From: an uncultured Alphaproteobacteria bacterium
GTDB lineage: Bacteria; Pseudomonadota; Alphaproteobacteria; CAAHEQ01; UBA3637
DNA: 64,000 bases
Assembly (NCBI GenBank): GCA_934216505.1
Contig: CAKQBW010000003.1
Coordinates: 12,489-76,488, forward strand
Direction: 5' to 3'
The translations under genes were made by a program, and so were the position numbers. Of this stretch, positions 8,654 to 18,700 are shown piece by piece (position 1 is the first letter of the stretch; each line of letters begins with the position of its first letter). The notes under the pieces were generated by a model. It was not told the DNA's origin. It ran no database searches and saw nothing but the letters and a program-made list of their open reading frames with translations.

Positions 8654-9904
8654 ATGGAAAATAGGATATGTTCCTTTTGCGGTAAGACCCAAAAAGAAGT
8701 AAAAAAACTGATTGCGGGGAAAATGGAAAAATCATCTGATGGTCAGGTAAAGACCGTTTATATCTGTGATGAATGTGTGGGATTGTGCCAAGATGTGTTG
8801 AAAGAGGAAGTTCAAAAAAATCCTCAATTAGAGTTGGAAGGATTAGGGGGAGAAAAGCCCTTGAAAAAACCCGCTGAACTCAAGGCCTTTTTGGACGAAT
8901 ATGTGATTGGGCAGGAAGCCGCCAAAAAAGTCCTGTCGGTAGCCGTATATAACCATTACAAGCGGTTAAAAAATTTGGAAAAAGTAGATGGAGTGGAATT
9001 GGATAAATCCAATATCCTTTTACTGGGGGCCACAGGGTGTGGGAAAACTTTGTTGGCTCGGACTTTGGCCAAAGTATTAGAAGTTCCCTTTGCTATCGCC
9101 GATGCGACCACTTTGACCGAAGCAGGCTATGTGGGGGAAGATGTAGAAAATGTGGTATTGAAACTTTTACAGGCCGCCAATTATGATGTCGCCGCCGCTG
9201 AAAAAGGGATTATTTATATTGATGAAATTGATAAAATTGCCCGTAAGTCTGATGGCCCCTCTATCACACGTGATGTGTCGGGCGAAGGGGTGCAACAGGC
9301 TCTTTTGAAAATGATCGAAGGAACCGAAGCAAGTTTGCCCCCGCAAGGCGGCCGCAAACACCCCAACCAAGAATACATTAAAGTCAATACACGCCATATT
9401 TTGTTTATTTGTGGTGGGGCTTTTGATGGCTTGGATAAAGTGATTGCACAACGTCAGGCAGAATACTCGATTGGGTTTGGTAGCCAGATTAAAAATAAAG
9501 AACATTTGAATACCAACGAATTGTTAAAGGATTTGGAACCTAATGACCTTCTGAAGTATGGGTTGATTCCCGAATTTATTGGACGCTTACCTGTCCATGT
9601 GGCCTTACAAGAATTGGATGAAAAAGCACTTGTTCAAATTTTAAAAGAACCCAAAAATGCGCTTGTCAAACAATATCAGGCTTTGTTCAAAATGGAAAAT
9701 GTGCAACTGACTTTGACGGAAGAAGCCTGCCATGAGATTGCCAAACAAGCCCTCAAGCGGAAAACGGGGGCCCGTGGGTTGCGTTCTATTATGGAAAATT
9801 TGTTGATGGATTTGATGTATTCTATCCCAAGCCAAAAGAATGTCAAAGAAATTATTATTGACGCAGATGTTGTTTTGGGCAAAAAGAAACCTAAAATAAA
9901 ATAG
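8654..9904 (+). CDS. clpX: ClpX unfoldase subunit of the Clp protease
   Basis: The 416-residue product has an N-terminal C4 zinc-binding domain (C6, C9, C38, C41) that takes adaptors and substrates. An AAA+ module follows with Walker A GATGCGKT (125-132), Walker [11 protein letters not shown], and the GYVGEDVE pore region. The IGF loop that docks on ClpP appears as SIGFGSQ. Length and order match the family. It lies 9 bp after clpP and 7 bp before fabD in one operon. Confidence 0.98.
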   Translation: MENRICSFCGKTQKEVKKLIAGKMEKSSDGQVKTVYICDECVGLCQDVLKEEVQKNPQLELEGLGGEKPLKKPAELKAFLDEYVIGQEAAKKVLSVAVYNHYKRLKNLEKVDGVELDKSNILLLGATGCGKTLLARTLAKVLEVPFAIADATTLTEAGYVGEDVENVVLKLLQAANYDVAAAEKGIIYIDEIDKIARKSDGPSITRDVSGEGVQQALLKMIEGTEASLPPQGGRKHPNQEYIKVNTRHILFICGGAFDGLDKVIAQRQAEYSIGFGSQIKNKEHLNTNELLKDLEPNDLLKYGLIPEFIGRLPVHVALQELDEKALVQILKEPKNALVKQYQALFKMENVQLTLTEEACHEIAKQALKRKTGARGLRSIMENLLMDLMYSIPSQKNVKEIIIDADVVLGKKKPKIK

Positions 9905-9911
9905 GAGGAAT

Positions 9912-10838
9912 ATGCAAAAATACGCCTTTCTTTTTCCAGGTCAAGGAAGCCAATTTATTGGAATGGGGGCGGATTTAGCCCAAGAGTTTCCTGTGGCCCG
10001 AATGGTTTTTCAAGAGGTAGATGACGCATTGCACCAATCCTTGTCGTCTTTGATGTTTTCGGGCGATAAAGACGATTTAATCCAAACACAAAATGCCCAA
10101 CCAGCAATTATGGCGGTATCGGTGGCCATCTTTAAGATTTTAGAAACAGAGGGAAGTGCTATTGAAGAAATGGCCTCTATGATGGCGGGGCATTCTTTGG
10201 GGGAATATAGTGCTTTGTGTGTGTCGGGGGCCCTGAGTTTGTCGCAAACGGCCCGCCTGTTAAAGGTCAGAGGACAGGCGATGGCAGAGGCTTCCCGTAC
10301 AAATAAAGGGGGCATGTTGGCTTTACTGGGGGCGACGTTGGAACAGGCCCAAGAAATTGCCACGAAAACAGATTCTTTTATTGCCAATGATAACTGCGTG
10401 GGGCAAATTGTTTTAAGTGGGGTGGTTTCTTCTCTGGCTTCGGCACAAATTTTGTCAGGCCAAATGAAATTAAGGGCAATTCCTTTGGCGGTATCGGGGG
10501 GCTTTCATTGTCCGTTGATGCAACCTGCGGCGGAATGTTTAGCGCAAGAACTTCGGCAAATCCAATTTAATACCCCCAAGGTCCCCATTTACTTTAATGT
10601 GTTGGCGCAACCAGAACAAAATCCCGCCTTATTTTCGGATTTGTTGATTCAACAACTGACGCATCCCGTGCGTTGGCGTGAAACGATTTTAAATATGCCT
10701 GAAACTCACTTTGTGGAATGTGGGCCTGGGACCGTTTTATCAGGGCTGATGCGGCGTATAGGAAAAGAACAAACAACCCTGAATGGGTGTTCGGTTGCAC
10801 AAGTCAAAGACTTGATAGAAAAACTTTCAATAAAATAA
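9912..10838 (+). CDS. fabD: Malonyl-CoA:ACP transacylase
   Basis: The 308-residue product begins with the family signature FLFPGQGSQ and has the nucleophile S95 in GHSLGEYSAL. The oxyanion-hole and substrate motifs follow (GGFHCPLM, with the catalytic histidine; FVECGPGTVLSGL). FabD loads malonyl units on acyl carrier protein for fatty acid synthesis. AGGAGG precedes the ATG. It is the last gene of the tig-clpPX run and is followed by tRNA-Asp with its own promoter. Other fab genes are not in this window. Confidence 0.96.
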   Translation: MQKYAFLFPGQGSQFIGMGADLAQEFPVARMVFQEVDDALHQSLSSLMFSGDKDDLIQTQNAQPAIMAVSVAIFKILETEGSAIEEMASMMAGHSLGEYSALCVSGALSLSQTARLLKVRGQAMAEASRTNKGGMLALLGATLEQAQEIATKTDSFIANDNCVGQIVLSGVVSSLASAQILSGQMKLRAIPLAVSGGFHCPLMQPAAECLAQELRQIQFNTPKVPIYFNVLAQPEQNPALFSDLLIQQLTHPVRWRETILNMPETHFVECGPGTVLSGLMRRIGKEQTTLNGCSVAQVKDLIEKLSIK

Positions 10839-10847
10839 AAAAAGTGC

Positions 10848-10876
10848 TTGCAATTTTAAAATAAATTTGCTAATAT
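10848..10876 (+). promoter_or_regulatory. tRNA-Asp promoter
   Basis: TTGCAA (10848-10853), a 17-base spacer ending in TTTGC, and TAATAT (10871-10876) lie 20 bp before the mature tRNA 5' end. Confidence 0.7.
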
Positions 10877-10896
10877 AGGGGCATTCTCGTGAATGC

Positions 10897-10974
10897 GGGG
10901 TTGTAGCTCAGCTGGTTTAGAGCGTCTGCCTGTCACGCAGAAGGTCGAGGGTTCGAGCCCCTTCAATCCCGCCA
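10897..10974 (+). tRNA. tRNA-Asp (GTC)
   Basis: These 78 bases fold as a tRNA. The acceptor stem pairs GGGGTTG with CAATCCC (one G.U). The anticodon loop CTGTCAC has anticodon GTC, the T-loop is TTCGAGC, the discriminator is G and CCA is encoded. The identity is aspartate. Confidence 0.95.
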
Positions 10975-10990
10975 GTTTTCTTAAGCCATG

Positions 10991-11016
10991 CCTTTCGTTT
11001 GAAAGGTTATTTTTTT
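10991..11016 (+). terminator. Terminator after tRNA-Asp
   Basis: CCTTTC pairs with GAAAGG across a GTTT loop and is followed by TTATTTTTTT. The T tract overlaps the last codons of the convergent recombinase gene. Confidence 0.65.
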
Positions 11017-11627
11017 ACCGAATTTTGGATATCTATGCCTTCGGCAACTAACAATCGCCGGATAGTCGTTCGGCTGACTTTGAATTGGCGGGCAATTTGG
11101 GCTTTGGGAACATTTTGATAATACATTTCTATAATGTCTTTTTTATGGCGCTTCAGGTTTTTAAAAGCACACTGAAAACCAAAGGGGCGTCCCAGATGCT
11201 TTCCTTCTGCTTTGAGTCGGTTAAGGGATTCTTTTGTCCTTTGTGAAATTAGTTGCCTTTCAATTTCAGCCGACAGGGCAAAAGCAAACGCCAAAACTTT
11301 GGATTGTAAATCAGCCCCCAATTTGTAATGTTCTTTAATGGTCCAAATTTGGCATTCTTTTTCTAAACAGTTTTGTAAAATCCCCATAATTTGAAGTAAG
11401 TTGCGCCCTAACCGAGAGATTTCAGAGGCAATTAAAATATCGCCTTCTTTTAAATTTTTTAATAATTTCCCGAGTTTTCTGTCCTTTAGTTGCACCCGAG
11501 AAGAAATGGTTTCTTCTATCCATTTATTGATGAGAATATGATGTTTTTGGCAGTAATTTTCAATTTCAAATTTTTGATTAGCAACGCTTTGATGATCAGT
11601 TGAAACCCGAATATACCCATAAATCAT
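11007..11627 (-). CDS. Serine recombinase (resolvase/invertase family)
   Basis: The 206-residue product has the small serine recombinase layout. The catalytic domain starts with GYIRVSTDHQ (nucleophile S9) and includes the arginine-bearing SRLGRN and ALSAEIERQLISQRTKE helix. It ends with GRPFGF and a C-terminal helix-turn-helix (IARQFKVSRTTIRRLL). Such enzymes resolve or invert DNA between short sites. It lies 33 bp from the 3' end of tRNA-Asp and converges on it. No inverted gene segment or duplicated tRNA end is evident nearby, so its substrate is unknown. The AT-rich DNA upstream has short repeats that could be its binding sites. Confidence 0.92.
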   Translation of the reverse strand: MIYGYIRVSTDHQSVANQKFEIENYCQKHHILINKWIEETISSRVQLKDRKLGKLLKNLKEGDILIASEISRLGRNLLQIMGILQNCLEKECQIWTIKEHYKLGADLQSKVLAFAFALSAEIERQLISQRTKESLNRLKAEGKHLGRPFGFQCAFKNLKRHKKDIIEMYYQNVPKAQIARQFKVSRTTIRRLLVAEGIDIQNSVKK

Positions 11628-12037
11628 CTTTCTGTAATCCTTTTCTGTATTTATTGACTTGGATTATAATAAAATAAAGATGTTTTGAGCGAACTGATAG
11701 ACCAACATTTAGTACAGGGGGATATTTTTTGATATTTGTACAGGGCTTAAAAGGTGAAAAAATGTACTCTGTTATTTTGTATTTCCTGTATTTTTTCAAA
11801 TTTATTCTTTACTTTTGCCGCTAAATGATATATCATACTATCGTATATAAAATACGGACAATTAAATGTTGGATTAAGACACTTTACATATTAAAAGTTG
11901 TAAAATTTGAAAATTATTAAAAAAATAGCTACTTAAAGTTGTGTTTTTAAAAAAATAAGTGTATAGTAAGACTATCGGTGCAAGTGTACTAATAAAATTT
12001 TAGAAAAAGAACCCAAAGCATATAATAGGAGGGTGTT
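11628..12037. other. AT-rich control region between recombinase and LysR genes
   Basis: This 410-bp stretch holds no convincing gene. It contains two direct copies of GTACAGGG 26 bp apart (11712 and 11738), which could be recombinase subsites. It also has a perfect 12-bp palindrome ATGATATATCAT (11825-11836) and, at the right, the LysR gene promoter. It is visibly richer in A+T than the flanking coding DNA. Confidence 0.5.
11939..11975 (+). promoter_or_regulatory. Promoter and inverted repeat before the LysR gene
   Basis: TTGTGT (11939-11944), a 17-base spacer and TATAGT (11962-11967) form a promoter. An inverted repeat ATAGT-AAG-ACTAT (11963-11975) sits on the -10, a plausible autoregulatory LysR site. 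Confidence 0.5.
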
Positions 12038-12922
12038 ATGTTAAAAAGAAATATGATTCTGTTAAAGAAACTCATGACCTTAAAAGAAGTAATTGATTTT
12101 GGTCAGATTCAAATGGCTGCCTCTAAAAATGGATTAAGGCAGTCTAATTTTTCTCATTTAATCAGTCAATTGGAAAATGATTTAAAATGTAATTTATTAA
12201 TGCGTTCTTCAACAGGGGTGACTCCGACAAATACGGCGCAACTGTTGTATGTTGAAATTCAAAAAATTTCTGATATATTGGAAAATATCAATACTTCTTT
12301 TATCAAATCAGAGGACCTATCGGGCACTTTAAATCTTTGGACAGAAATAGGTATTGTGGGAAACTATATTATCAAAAATTTATCTGATTTTTATGCTATG
12401 TACCCCAAAATTAGATTAAATATCTTAACCGAAAAGAACATAGATTTGAAAAATGTGGATATCGCTATCTTGGATACACAAAGGTATGCGATTCCCAAAA
12501 CAGCCACACGATTGTTTTCATTTAAAACACAATCCCATTTTTATACAACGCAAAAGTATTTGAATACTCATGGTACGCCAAAGGATTTAGATGATCTAAC
12601 GGAAAATTTTGATTTATGTATTCGGACACATGATTTACAACTGCCTGAAATGGTTCATATTTTGAAAAAGGCAAAACACTTAAATACAACCTCTGATTCG
12701 GGGGCGGTTATTTTTAGATTGATTGCAGATAATGGGGGTATTTCTTTGTTTCCAGATTGGATGGTTAATTTATCACCAAACTTAATTCCTGTCAAATCGT
12801 TGGATTTTTCCGTAGATAAGCATTTCATCGCTTTTTCCCCAAAAAAAGGAATAGATCCTCGTGTTTCGTTGTATATTGAACACACCAAAAGAGCGAATCG
12901 CTATAACCTGAAATTTGAATAA
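12038..12922 (+). CDS. LysR-family transcriptional regulator
   Basis: The 294-residue product has an N-terminal winged helix typical of LysR proteins (GQIQMAASKNGLRQSNFSHLISQLENDLKCNLLMRS...GVTPT). A co-inducer-binding domain follows (DLSGTLNLWTEIGIVGNYI...). The first helix is slightly extended. GGAGG precedes the ATG. LysR regulators usually control a divergent neighbour, which here would be the serine recombinase. That is only a positional suggestion. The low GC matches the adjoining intergenic DNA and hints at acquired DNA. Confidence 0.88.
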   Translation: MLKRNMILLKKLMTLKEVIDFGQIQMAASKNGLRQSNFSHLISQLENDLKCNLLMRSSTGVTPTNTAQLLYVEIQKISDILENINTSFIKSEDLSGTLNLWTEIGIVGNYIIKNLSDFYAMYPKIRLNILTEKNIDLKNVDIAILDTQRYAIPKTATRLFSFKTQSHFYTTQKYLNTHGTPKDLDDLTENFDLCIRTHDLQLPEMVHILKKAKHLNTTSDSGAVIFRLIADNGGISLFPDWMVNLSPNLIPVKSLDFSVDKHFIAFSPKKGIDPRVSLYIEHTKRANRYNLKFE

Positions 12923-12928
12923 AGGAGA

Positions 12929-14494
12929 TTAAGGGGAAAAAGTTCGTTCATCCTTACAAAGACGAACAACCTGTATTTTCTTTCTTTTTTCTAAAAAAGA
13001 TTGAACCTTAATTCGGCCTGTACTGTTTTTTATTTTTTGTGATTTTTTTATCAAAGAGTCAAGAATGTTTTTATGTTGGGTGGGAGATAATCGGGCCCAT
13101 TTCATTTGTTGATACAGATGAGGCAAATCTTCGGCTTGGGCGTCAAGCAAAACGTCTATTAAATCTTTGGGGAGCATGTACTGTGTCAAAAGATTGACCA
13201 TCGGCCAATCTTTGCGTTTCAACGCCTTGAGCGCCTCTTCTTTTTTTTCTGTATCAGAAATTTTTCCCCGCACATGTTTTAAAAGGGTTCTAAAAGAAGT
13301 ATAGTTCCCCGATTTATGGGCAACCTCTTTGATGCGTTGATAAAAGTAGGTGCCGTCCTCCATCTTTTGTAGGTAAAAGTTGGATTCTCCAGAAAGACCC
13401 TCCAAAGAATACTTGGCTAATAAATCCAACAAAGATTTATTTTCTTTATTTTCTTTTTTTATTTTTAAATTTAACCGTCGTCCTTCGTTTAGGTTTTTAG
13501 CAACAAAAGTGGGATTTATTTTTTTCATGATTTCTTTTAAAGAGTCCGTGTCTTCTGGGTGAGATACAAAATGTTGGAAGACATTTCGGATAAATTGAAA
13601 TCCCTCTTCATTCTCACGTATTTCAGGATCAGAAGAAAGAAATTTTTTTTGTCCTGCCACTAAATGAAGTATTTGAGAATGTTCATCATATTCTTGCCCG
13701 TTTGTCAGGGGGGTAGCAATTTCCTTAAATACACCTATGATTTCATTTTCTGTTATCGGTAGGAAAGCCATCCGAGAATCCATTTTTTGATGATGCAACA
13801 TTTTATAAAAATTATCATCTGCGACCGTTCCCCGATCTACATATCTTTCATCGGCCAAGGAAACGATATGGAAGTGTTTAGCCCCCGTCCCTTTCCCAAA
13901 AGGTTTACGGGAAGCCAAATGGAGCATTCTTAAATTGGACATCACCAGTTTTTCAGAACCAGGGTAAAATTGTTTGATCTTTTCGTATAACAGATTTTCT
14001 ATTTGTTGAGCAAACATACTGCCATGACAATGACTGGCAATGGTGATGTTTTGCAGGTTTTTGATGACTTCCTTTATGGGCCGAGATTTTCCTAAATTTT
14101 CTTGAATCAAAGGCAGAATATAGGTATCAAAAAAAGGTTGCCAATAGGCGGGAAATTGTTTGGGTTTTTCTAATCCATAACGAGTGAGTCCCTCTTGTTC
14201 CAATAATTGACGGCGATGAGAAATCGTGTCTGTGTCAAATCCTAAACTATATACATGTGGTTTTTCTTTTAAAGGGAAAGGCACATTTTTTAACATGATT
14301 TCAATCAATTTACAGCATGCATTCATTTCATCATCATGACTCACACCATCACCTGGAAAAAAAAGGATACTCTTATGCCCCAAAAGGGAATCATTTGTTT
14401 GCATACCCTTATGAAAAGTATAAATTTCCTTCCACCCTTTAGGGAAAAGTGATGTTTTAGGAACTCGTTCGCCAAACTTTAAAATGCTGTCCAT
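12929..14494 (-). CDS. Unknown 521-residue protein with a lipase-like nucleophile elbow
   Basis: I do not recognise the family. The N-terminal half has alpha/beta-hydrolase-like features: a strand/loop SILFFPGDGVSHDD, then NITIASHCHGSMFAQQIEN. The latter resembles a nucleophile elbow, but with H-C-H-G-S in place of the canonical G-x-S-x-G. An acid and histidine cannot be placed with confidence. The C-terminal part (about 340-521) is basic and helical, with repeat-like units. No signal peptide or membrane segment is seen. It converges on the LysR gene and diverges from the next gene. A cysteine-nucleophile hydrolase or an exported effector are both possible. Confidence 0.7.
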   Translation of the reverse strand: MDSILKFGERVPKTSLFPKGWKEIYTFHKGMQTNDSLLGHKSILFFPGDGVSHDDEMNACCKLIEIMLKNVPFPLKEKPHVYSLGFDTDTISHRRQLLEQEGLTRYGLEKPKQFPAYWQPFFDTYILPLIQENLGKSRPIKEVIKNLQNITIASHCHGSMFAQQIENLLYEKIKQFYPGSEKLVMSNLRMLHLASRKPFGKGTGAKHFHIVSLADERYVDRGTVADDNFYKMLHHQKMDSRMAFLPITENEIIGVFKEIATPLTNGQEYDEHSQILHLVAGQKKFLSSDPEIRENEEGFQFIRNVFQHFVSHPEDTDSLKEIMKKINPTFVAKNLNEGRRLNLKIKKENKENKSLLDLLAKYSLEGLSGESNFYLQKMEDGTYFYQRIKEVAHKSGNYTSFRTLLKHVRGKISDTEKKEEALKALKRKDWPMVNLLTQYMLPKDLIDVLLDAQAEDLPHLYQQMKWARLSPTQHKNILDSLIKKSQKIKNSTGRIKVQSFLEKRKKIQVVRLCKDERTFSP

Positions 14495-14512
14495 TTTTTT
14501 CCTTTTTCTATT

Positions 14513-14540
14513 TTTATATAGGGTACATCAGATTAGCCAA
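14513..14540 (-). promoter_or_regulatory. Possible promoter of the 521-residue gene
   Basis: On the minus strand TTGGCT (14535-14540) is followed after 16 bases by TATAAA (14513-14518), about 20 bp before the ATG. Confidence 0.4.
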
Positions 14541-14595
14541 TGAGTCAAGGAAAAACGCATTTCTTTTGGTCTTTTTAAAAGGGCCTAAAGAATCC

Positions 14596-14624
14596 TTGAC
14601 TTTTATCCGAAGTTATGGTTGAAT
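14596..14624 (+). promoter_or_regulatory. Promoter of the 323-residue gene
   Basis: TTGACT (14596-14601), a 17-base spacer and TTGAAT (14619-14624) precede the ATG at 14652, which has GGAGG. Confidence 0.45.
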
Positions 14625-14651
14625 GACAAAAAAGCGCAATGGAGGTAGAAA

Positions 14652-15623
14652 ATGGCTTTAGATTTTACATTATTAACACGTGACCAAATTTGGGGCGAAA
14701 AAGCTTTAGAAGTTATCAAAAAATATGGCTCAAAAGTGGCACCTACTGATTTATCTGTTTTATTAGGTGGCCAGATAGGTGGCTATACCCCCAGCGAAAA
14801 AACAAGCGAAGGAGAATTAGCCTGTGATACTTGGACCGCTTCTTTTCATCGGGGATTTCGTTCTAAGTTAGAAGTTTGTGCCTGTGATGCAGACGGACTT
14901 GCCTCTGAACAATTTGAATTTGTCCGGCGGGATTTGGCGGTGCGCCCCGTTTTACCCCCCTCAGAAACAGCAAAACTCACCCCCACTGTCCGCCGAAAAG
15001 GAATCAATGGCGTGGATATTGTTGAATTTGGCGAATACCCTCAAACAATCATGGATGAAAAAACAGGGAAAGAATTAGACGAATTGCATGCCTCAGGGGC
15101 TTTGTCTCCAACTGGAAAAACTTATACTTTTGATGACATTGACCCCAAAAATTGCACTGAAAAATTTCGCTCATGGGGTGGTTGTAAAGAATATGCGCAC
15201 AACGGGAAAAAATACATTCGGCTTAATGGGCATCCCGCAGACAATGACAGCCAATTATCGTCAGGGGAAAAAGCGCAAACAAAACCTTATTGGATACAGG
15301 TAGAACCAATTGAATGGTTGCAAGACAAGGACGGGACTTGGGTCAGTAAAAAATGTTTGTTTTCTGGGGTTCAATTTGATACAGAGGGGGCCTATAATTT
15401 GGATGTTTTTGAAGACTTTGAAAAGACTTTCATGAAGCGGTATTTAAAGACCTATTTTTCCAAAGAAATCGTGCCCTCTCACCTAAAAGAAAAAAGTCAG
15501 GAAGTTGAAAAAACGACGTCTCAAAAACTAACAGATCTTTTATCGTCAAAGTCCAAAACTTTGGAAAAAAAGAAATCCCCTTTGGCCACTCAACTGAAGG
15601 CTCAGAAACAAAAAAGTTTATGA
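14652..15623 (+). CDS. Unknown protein with a DUF6273-like segment
   Basis: The 323-residue product has no signal peptide or membrane helix. The middle contains VEFGEYPQ, and later YWIQVEPIEWLQDKDGTWVS followed by a serine/aspartate-rich tract. These resemble the phrase pattern of DUF6273-type domains found in many gut bacteria (WxxVEPIxW...), which have no assigned function. The C-terminal 60 residues are lysine- and serine-rich and probably disordered. It has a strong GGAGG site and its own promoter, and it is followed by a hairpin overlapping the next gene's promoter. Confidence 0.65.
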   Translation: MALDFTLLTRDQIWGEKALEVIKKYGSKVAPTDLSVLLGGQIGGYTPSEKTSEGELACDTWTASFHRGFRSKLEVCACDADGLASEQFEFVRRDLAVRPVLPPSETAKLTPTVRRKGINGVDIVEFGEYPQTIMDEKTGKELDELHASGALSPTGKTYTFDDIDPKNCTEKFRSWGGCKEYAHNGKKYIRLNGHPADNDSQLSSGEKAQTKPYWIQVEPIEWLQDKDGTWVSKKCLFSGVQFDTEGAYNLDVFEDFEKTFMKRYLKTYFSKEIVPSHLKEKSQEVEKTTSQKLTDLLSSKSKTLEKKKSPLATQLKAQKQKSL

Positions 15624-15681
15624 TTTTATAAAAAGAGGGGGCCGAGAGGCGTCCGTATCAGCCCTAGATTGGAAGAAAAAT

Positions 15682-15711
15682 TCCCCGAAACAATGGCTTG
15701 ATTTTCGGGGG
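15682..15711 (+). terminator. Hairpin between the DUF6273-like gene and the glycosyltransferase
   Basis: TCCCCGAAA pairs with TTTCGGGGGA across a 12-base loop. The following T-rich stretch is short, so termination may be weak. The right arm lies inside the next promoter's spacer. Confidence 0.4.
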
Positions 15712-15726
15712 ATTTTGTGCTACCAT
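15698..15726 (+). promoter_or_regulatory. Promoter of the glycosyltransferase gene
   Basis: TTGATT (15698-15703), a 17-base spacer ending in TTGTGC, and TACCAT (15721-15726) lie 33 bp before the ATG. Confidence 0.5.
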
Positions 15727-15759
15727 TCGTCTAATTTTAATCAGAGAGGAAGGATCAAA

Positions 15760-18700
15760 ATGTCCCCCAAAGTTTCCGTTATTGTTCCCGTTTATAATGT
15801 CGCCCCTTACTTGGGACAATGTTTAGATACTATTTTATTACAAACGCTGTCAGACATAGAGGTTATCTGTGTAGATGACGGTTCCACGGATGGGAGTTTA
15901 GATATCCTAAAAACCTATACGATGTTTGATGATCGGTTAAAAGTCATTCAACAAGAAAATGCAGGGGCGGCTGCGGCCCGTAATCGGGGATTAAAAGAGG
16001 CCACAGGAGAGTTTATATCTGTGTTGGATAGTGATGATTTTTTCCATCCTGAAATGTTGGAAAAAATGGTTCAAAAAGCCGAAGAGGAAAACAGCGATGT
16101 GGTGGTATGTGGCTATACAACCTTTGATAACAAAACACAAACCGAGACGGGGGAACAGAAAGTTGAGGAAAAATATCTTGTTCAATCTCCCTTAAGCAGA
16201 AATGATTTTCACGAGGACTTATTTACTTTCACGAGTGGGGGGGCGGCCTGGGATAAACTGATTCGGCATGATTTAATTAAAAAATACAAAATCAACTTTG
16301 ATGAAAGGGTTCGTTATTGTGATGATTTGATGTTTTCGTGTTGTGTTTTAGGAAGTGCGACAAAAATTAGTGTTTTACCCGATACTTTCATTCATTATCG
16401 GATTAACACCAAGACGCAACAATCGGCATCAAAACCTGACACGATTATGGCCGATCATTGTCTGACTTTATCTTTGGCTTATGAAAAGTTAAAAAAATTA
16501 GACTTACCCTATGATTTGATGCGGGTCTTTTCTAAAAAATTACCCCACTCGTTTGATTGGAGTTTGACAAACCTAGGCAACGACAAAAAACGAATGGCCT
16601 TGACTTCTATTCGTTCCCACCTGAATCCAAATCTTTATCAGGCTTTATTTGGCACAAAAGGACCTGTTCTTTCTTTGATTGTTTGCGCCTATAATGCGGG
16701 GGAATTTTTAAATGAATGTTTGGACAGTTGTTTAAATCAGACCCTGAAAGAAATTGAAATCATTTGTGTTGATGATGGATCATCGGATAATACTTTGGCC
16801 ATCATGGAAAGTTATGCCCGCCAAGATCATCGCTTTAAGGTTATCCATCAAGAAAATCAAGGGCTTCCTGTGGCCCGCCAAAATGCCATGAAAATAGCCA
16901 AAGGGCAATATATCCAATTTTTGGATGCCGATGATTATTTGGACCTTGATACCACAGAATGCTTATTTCTTTACGCCCAAATTTATCACTTGGATATGCT
17001 GTCTTTTGCGGCCATAGAATTTAAAAACGATAGCCGGATAGAATTTGAAGATCCGTATCATATTTTACGGTGGCTACCCGAAAAATTTATGCCTGTTTTC
17101 ACCTATTCCGACATCGGTAATGTTCTGACACGGGTTGCCGTTACCTCTGCCTTAACTTTGTATCGGCGGGCTTATTTATTGGAAAACGACATTCACTGGG
17201 TCAATAAAAAAGTCGCCTATGAGGACACCCCCTTCTTTATTGAAAGCCTTTTAAAGGGAGCACGTATGGGCGCCCTGCCCCTTCGCTTTTACCACAGACG
17301 TGTTCATGAAGCCGCTATTACCCAAAATATGAAAACAAATTTCCCCGACTATTGTTGGATTTGTCAATATACTTTACGCAAGATTTATGAAATCCAAGGA
17401 AATACGGATATTTTTATCCACTACCTGTATGGCTTTATGAACAAAATATACATGAATTATGAAAAACTGGACAGCGATATTCAACAAAAAATGCTGCCTG
17501 CTTTGTTCAGATTTAATTTACATATTTTAAAGAAATATCGTTTGCCTTTAACGGTGGGCATGAAGACATTATCTGAAGATTACTTACAAAACAAAAAAAT
17601 CACTCAAAAAATTCCTTTTTTCTTTTTGAATTTAATGACAATCTGGCGACAATCAGGATACACAATCAATCCTTTTCGCCTTTCTTTTTCCCCTTTCGCT
17701 TTAAGTGTGTTTGGCAAAACGGTGTTTTTTAAAAAGACCCAGCCGCTTCCCAAAATTCACCCCAAACGTCTGCCCGAAAAAGAATGTTTTATTTTGTGCT
17801 TTGATAACTTACATGACGGTTTAACCGAATGTATTGATGCCTATACCTTTTTCCAATACCTGCAAGAAAAAGGTATCCCTTCAAAATATGTCGTTCATCC
17901 CCAAAATCCTTTGGCTTTAAAAATACGTCATAACCCCGATATTATTTTGTCAGATAATAAAAACTTCTTTGTGCGGTGTGCGCCCATTTTGGCCCAATCA
18001 AGGTATGTTCTTACCAGTTTCGGTTTATACCAAGCCAATCGCTCTTTAAAAAAATTACCTTGGCTTAAATACATCCTGATTGACCACGGGGTAGAATACT
18101 TGAAAAAAGCCTTTTATTCCGAAAAAGATTTTGATTATCGTTTAACGGGTTTTATTCCCAGCCATTCCCTTTTCCAAAAGAAAGGCTTATGGAAGGGCAA
18201 ACAAATCAATGTCGGGCTCCCCCGTTGGTCGCATCTTAAAAAAATACCGCATTCAGAAAAACAAATTTTTGTTTTCTTTACTTGGCGTAAAAGTAATGAG
18301 TCCCTTTTTCAAAAAAGAATTTTTTCATTTTTAACCTGTGAAAAACTTCAATCCCTTTTAAAAGAAAATAACATTACTTTAAATGTGGGCATTCATCATG
18401 AATCATTGGTAAAAAATAACCTGATGGATTTTAAGGGCTTTGACAATATCCATGTTGTCCAAGGGGCTTACTTCCCCTATATTGGCAAAACGGATTTAAT
18501 GATGACTGATTATTCTTCTTTGGCTTTTGATTTTATGTTTTTGGATATTCCTGTCCTGTTTTATCGGCCGGACAAAGATATCCCCTACACGGATACACGA
18601 GATCGGAGGGATATGAAATGCGCCCAATCTCGTGATAAAGAATTGTATAATGTCTTTTACGAGGAAAACGCTGTCATCAACAAAATAGCGTTTTATATTC

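Noticed and set aside
10975..11627. tRNA-Asp as an integration site for an island carrying the recombinase
   Set aside because: I found no duplicated tRNA-Asp 3' end in the window, and small serine recombinases rarely use tRNA genes.
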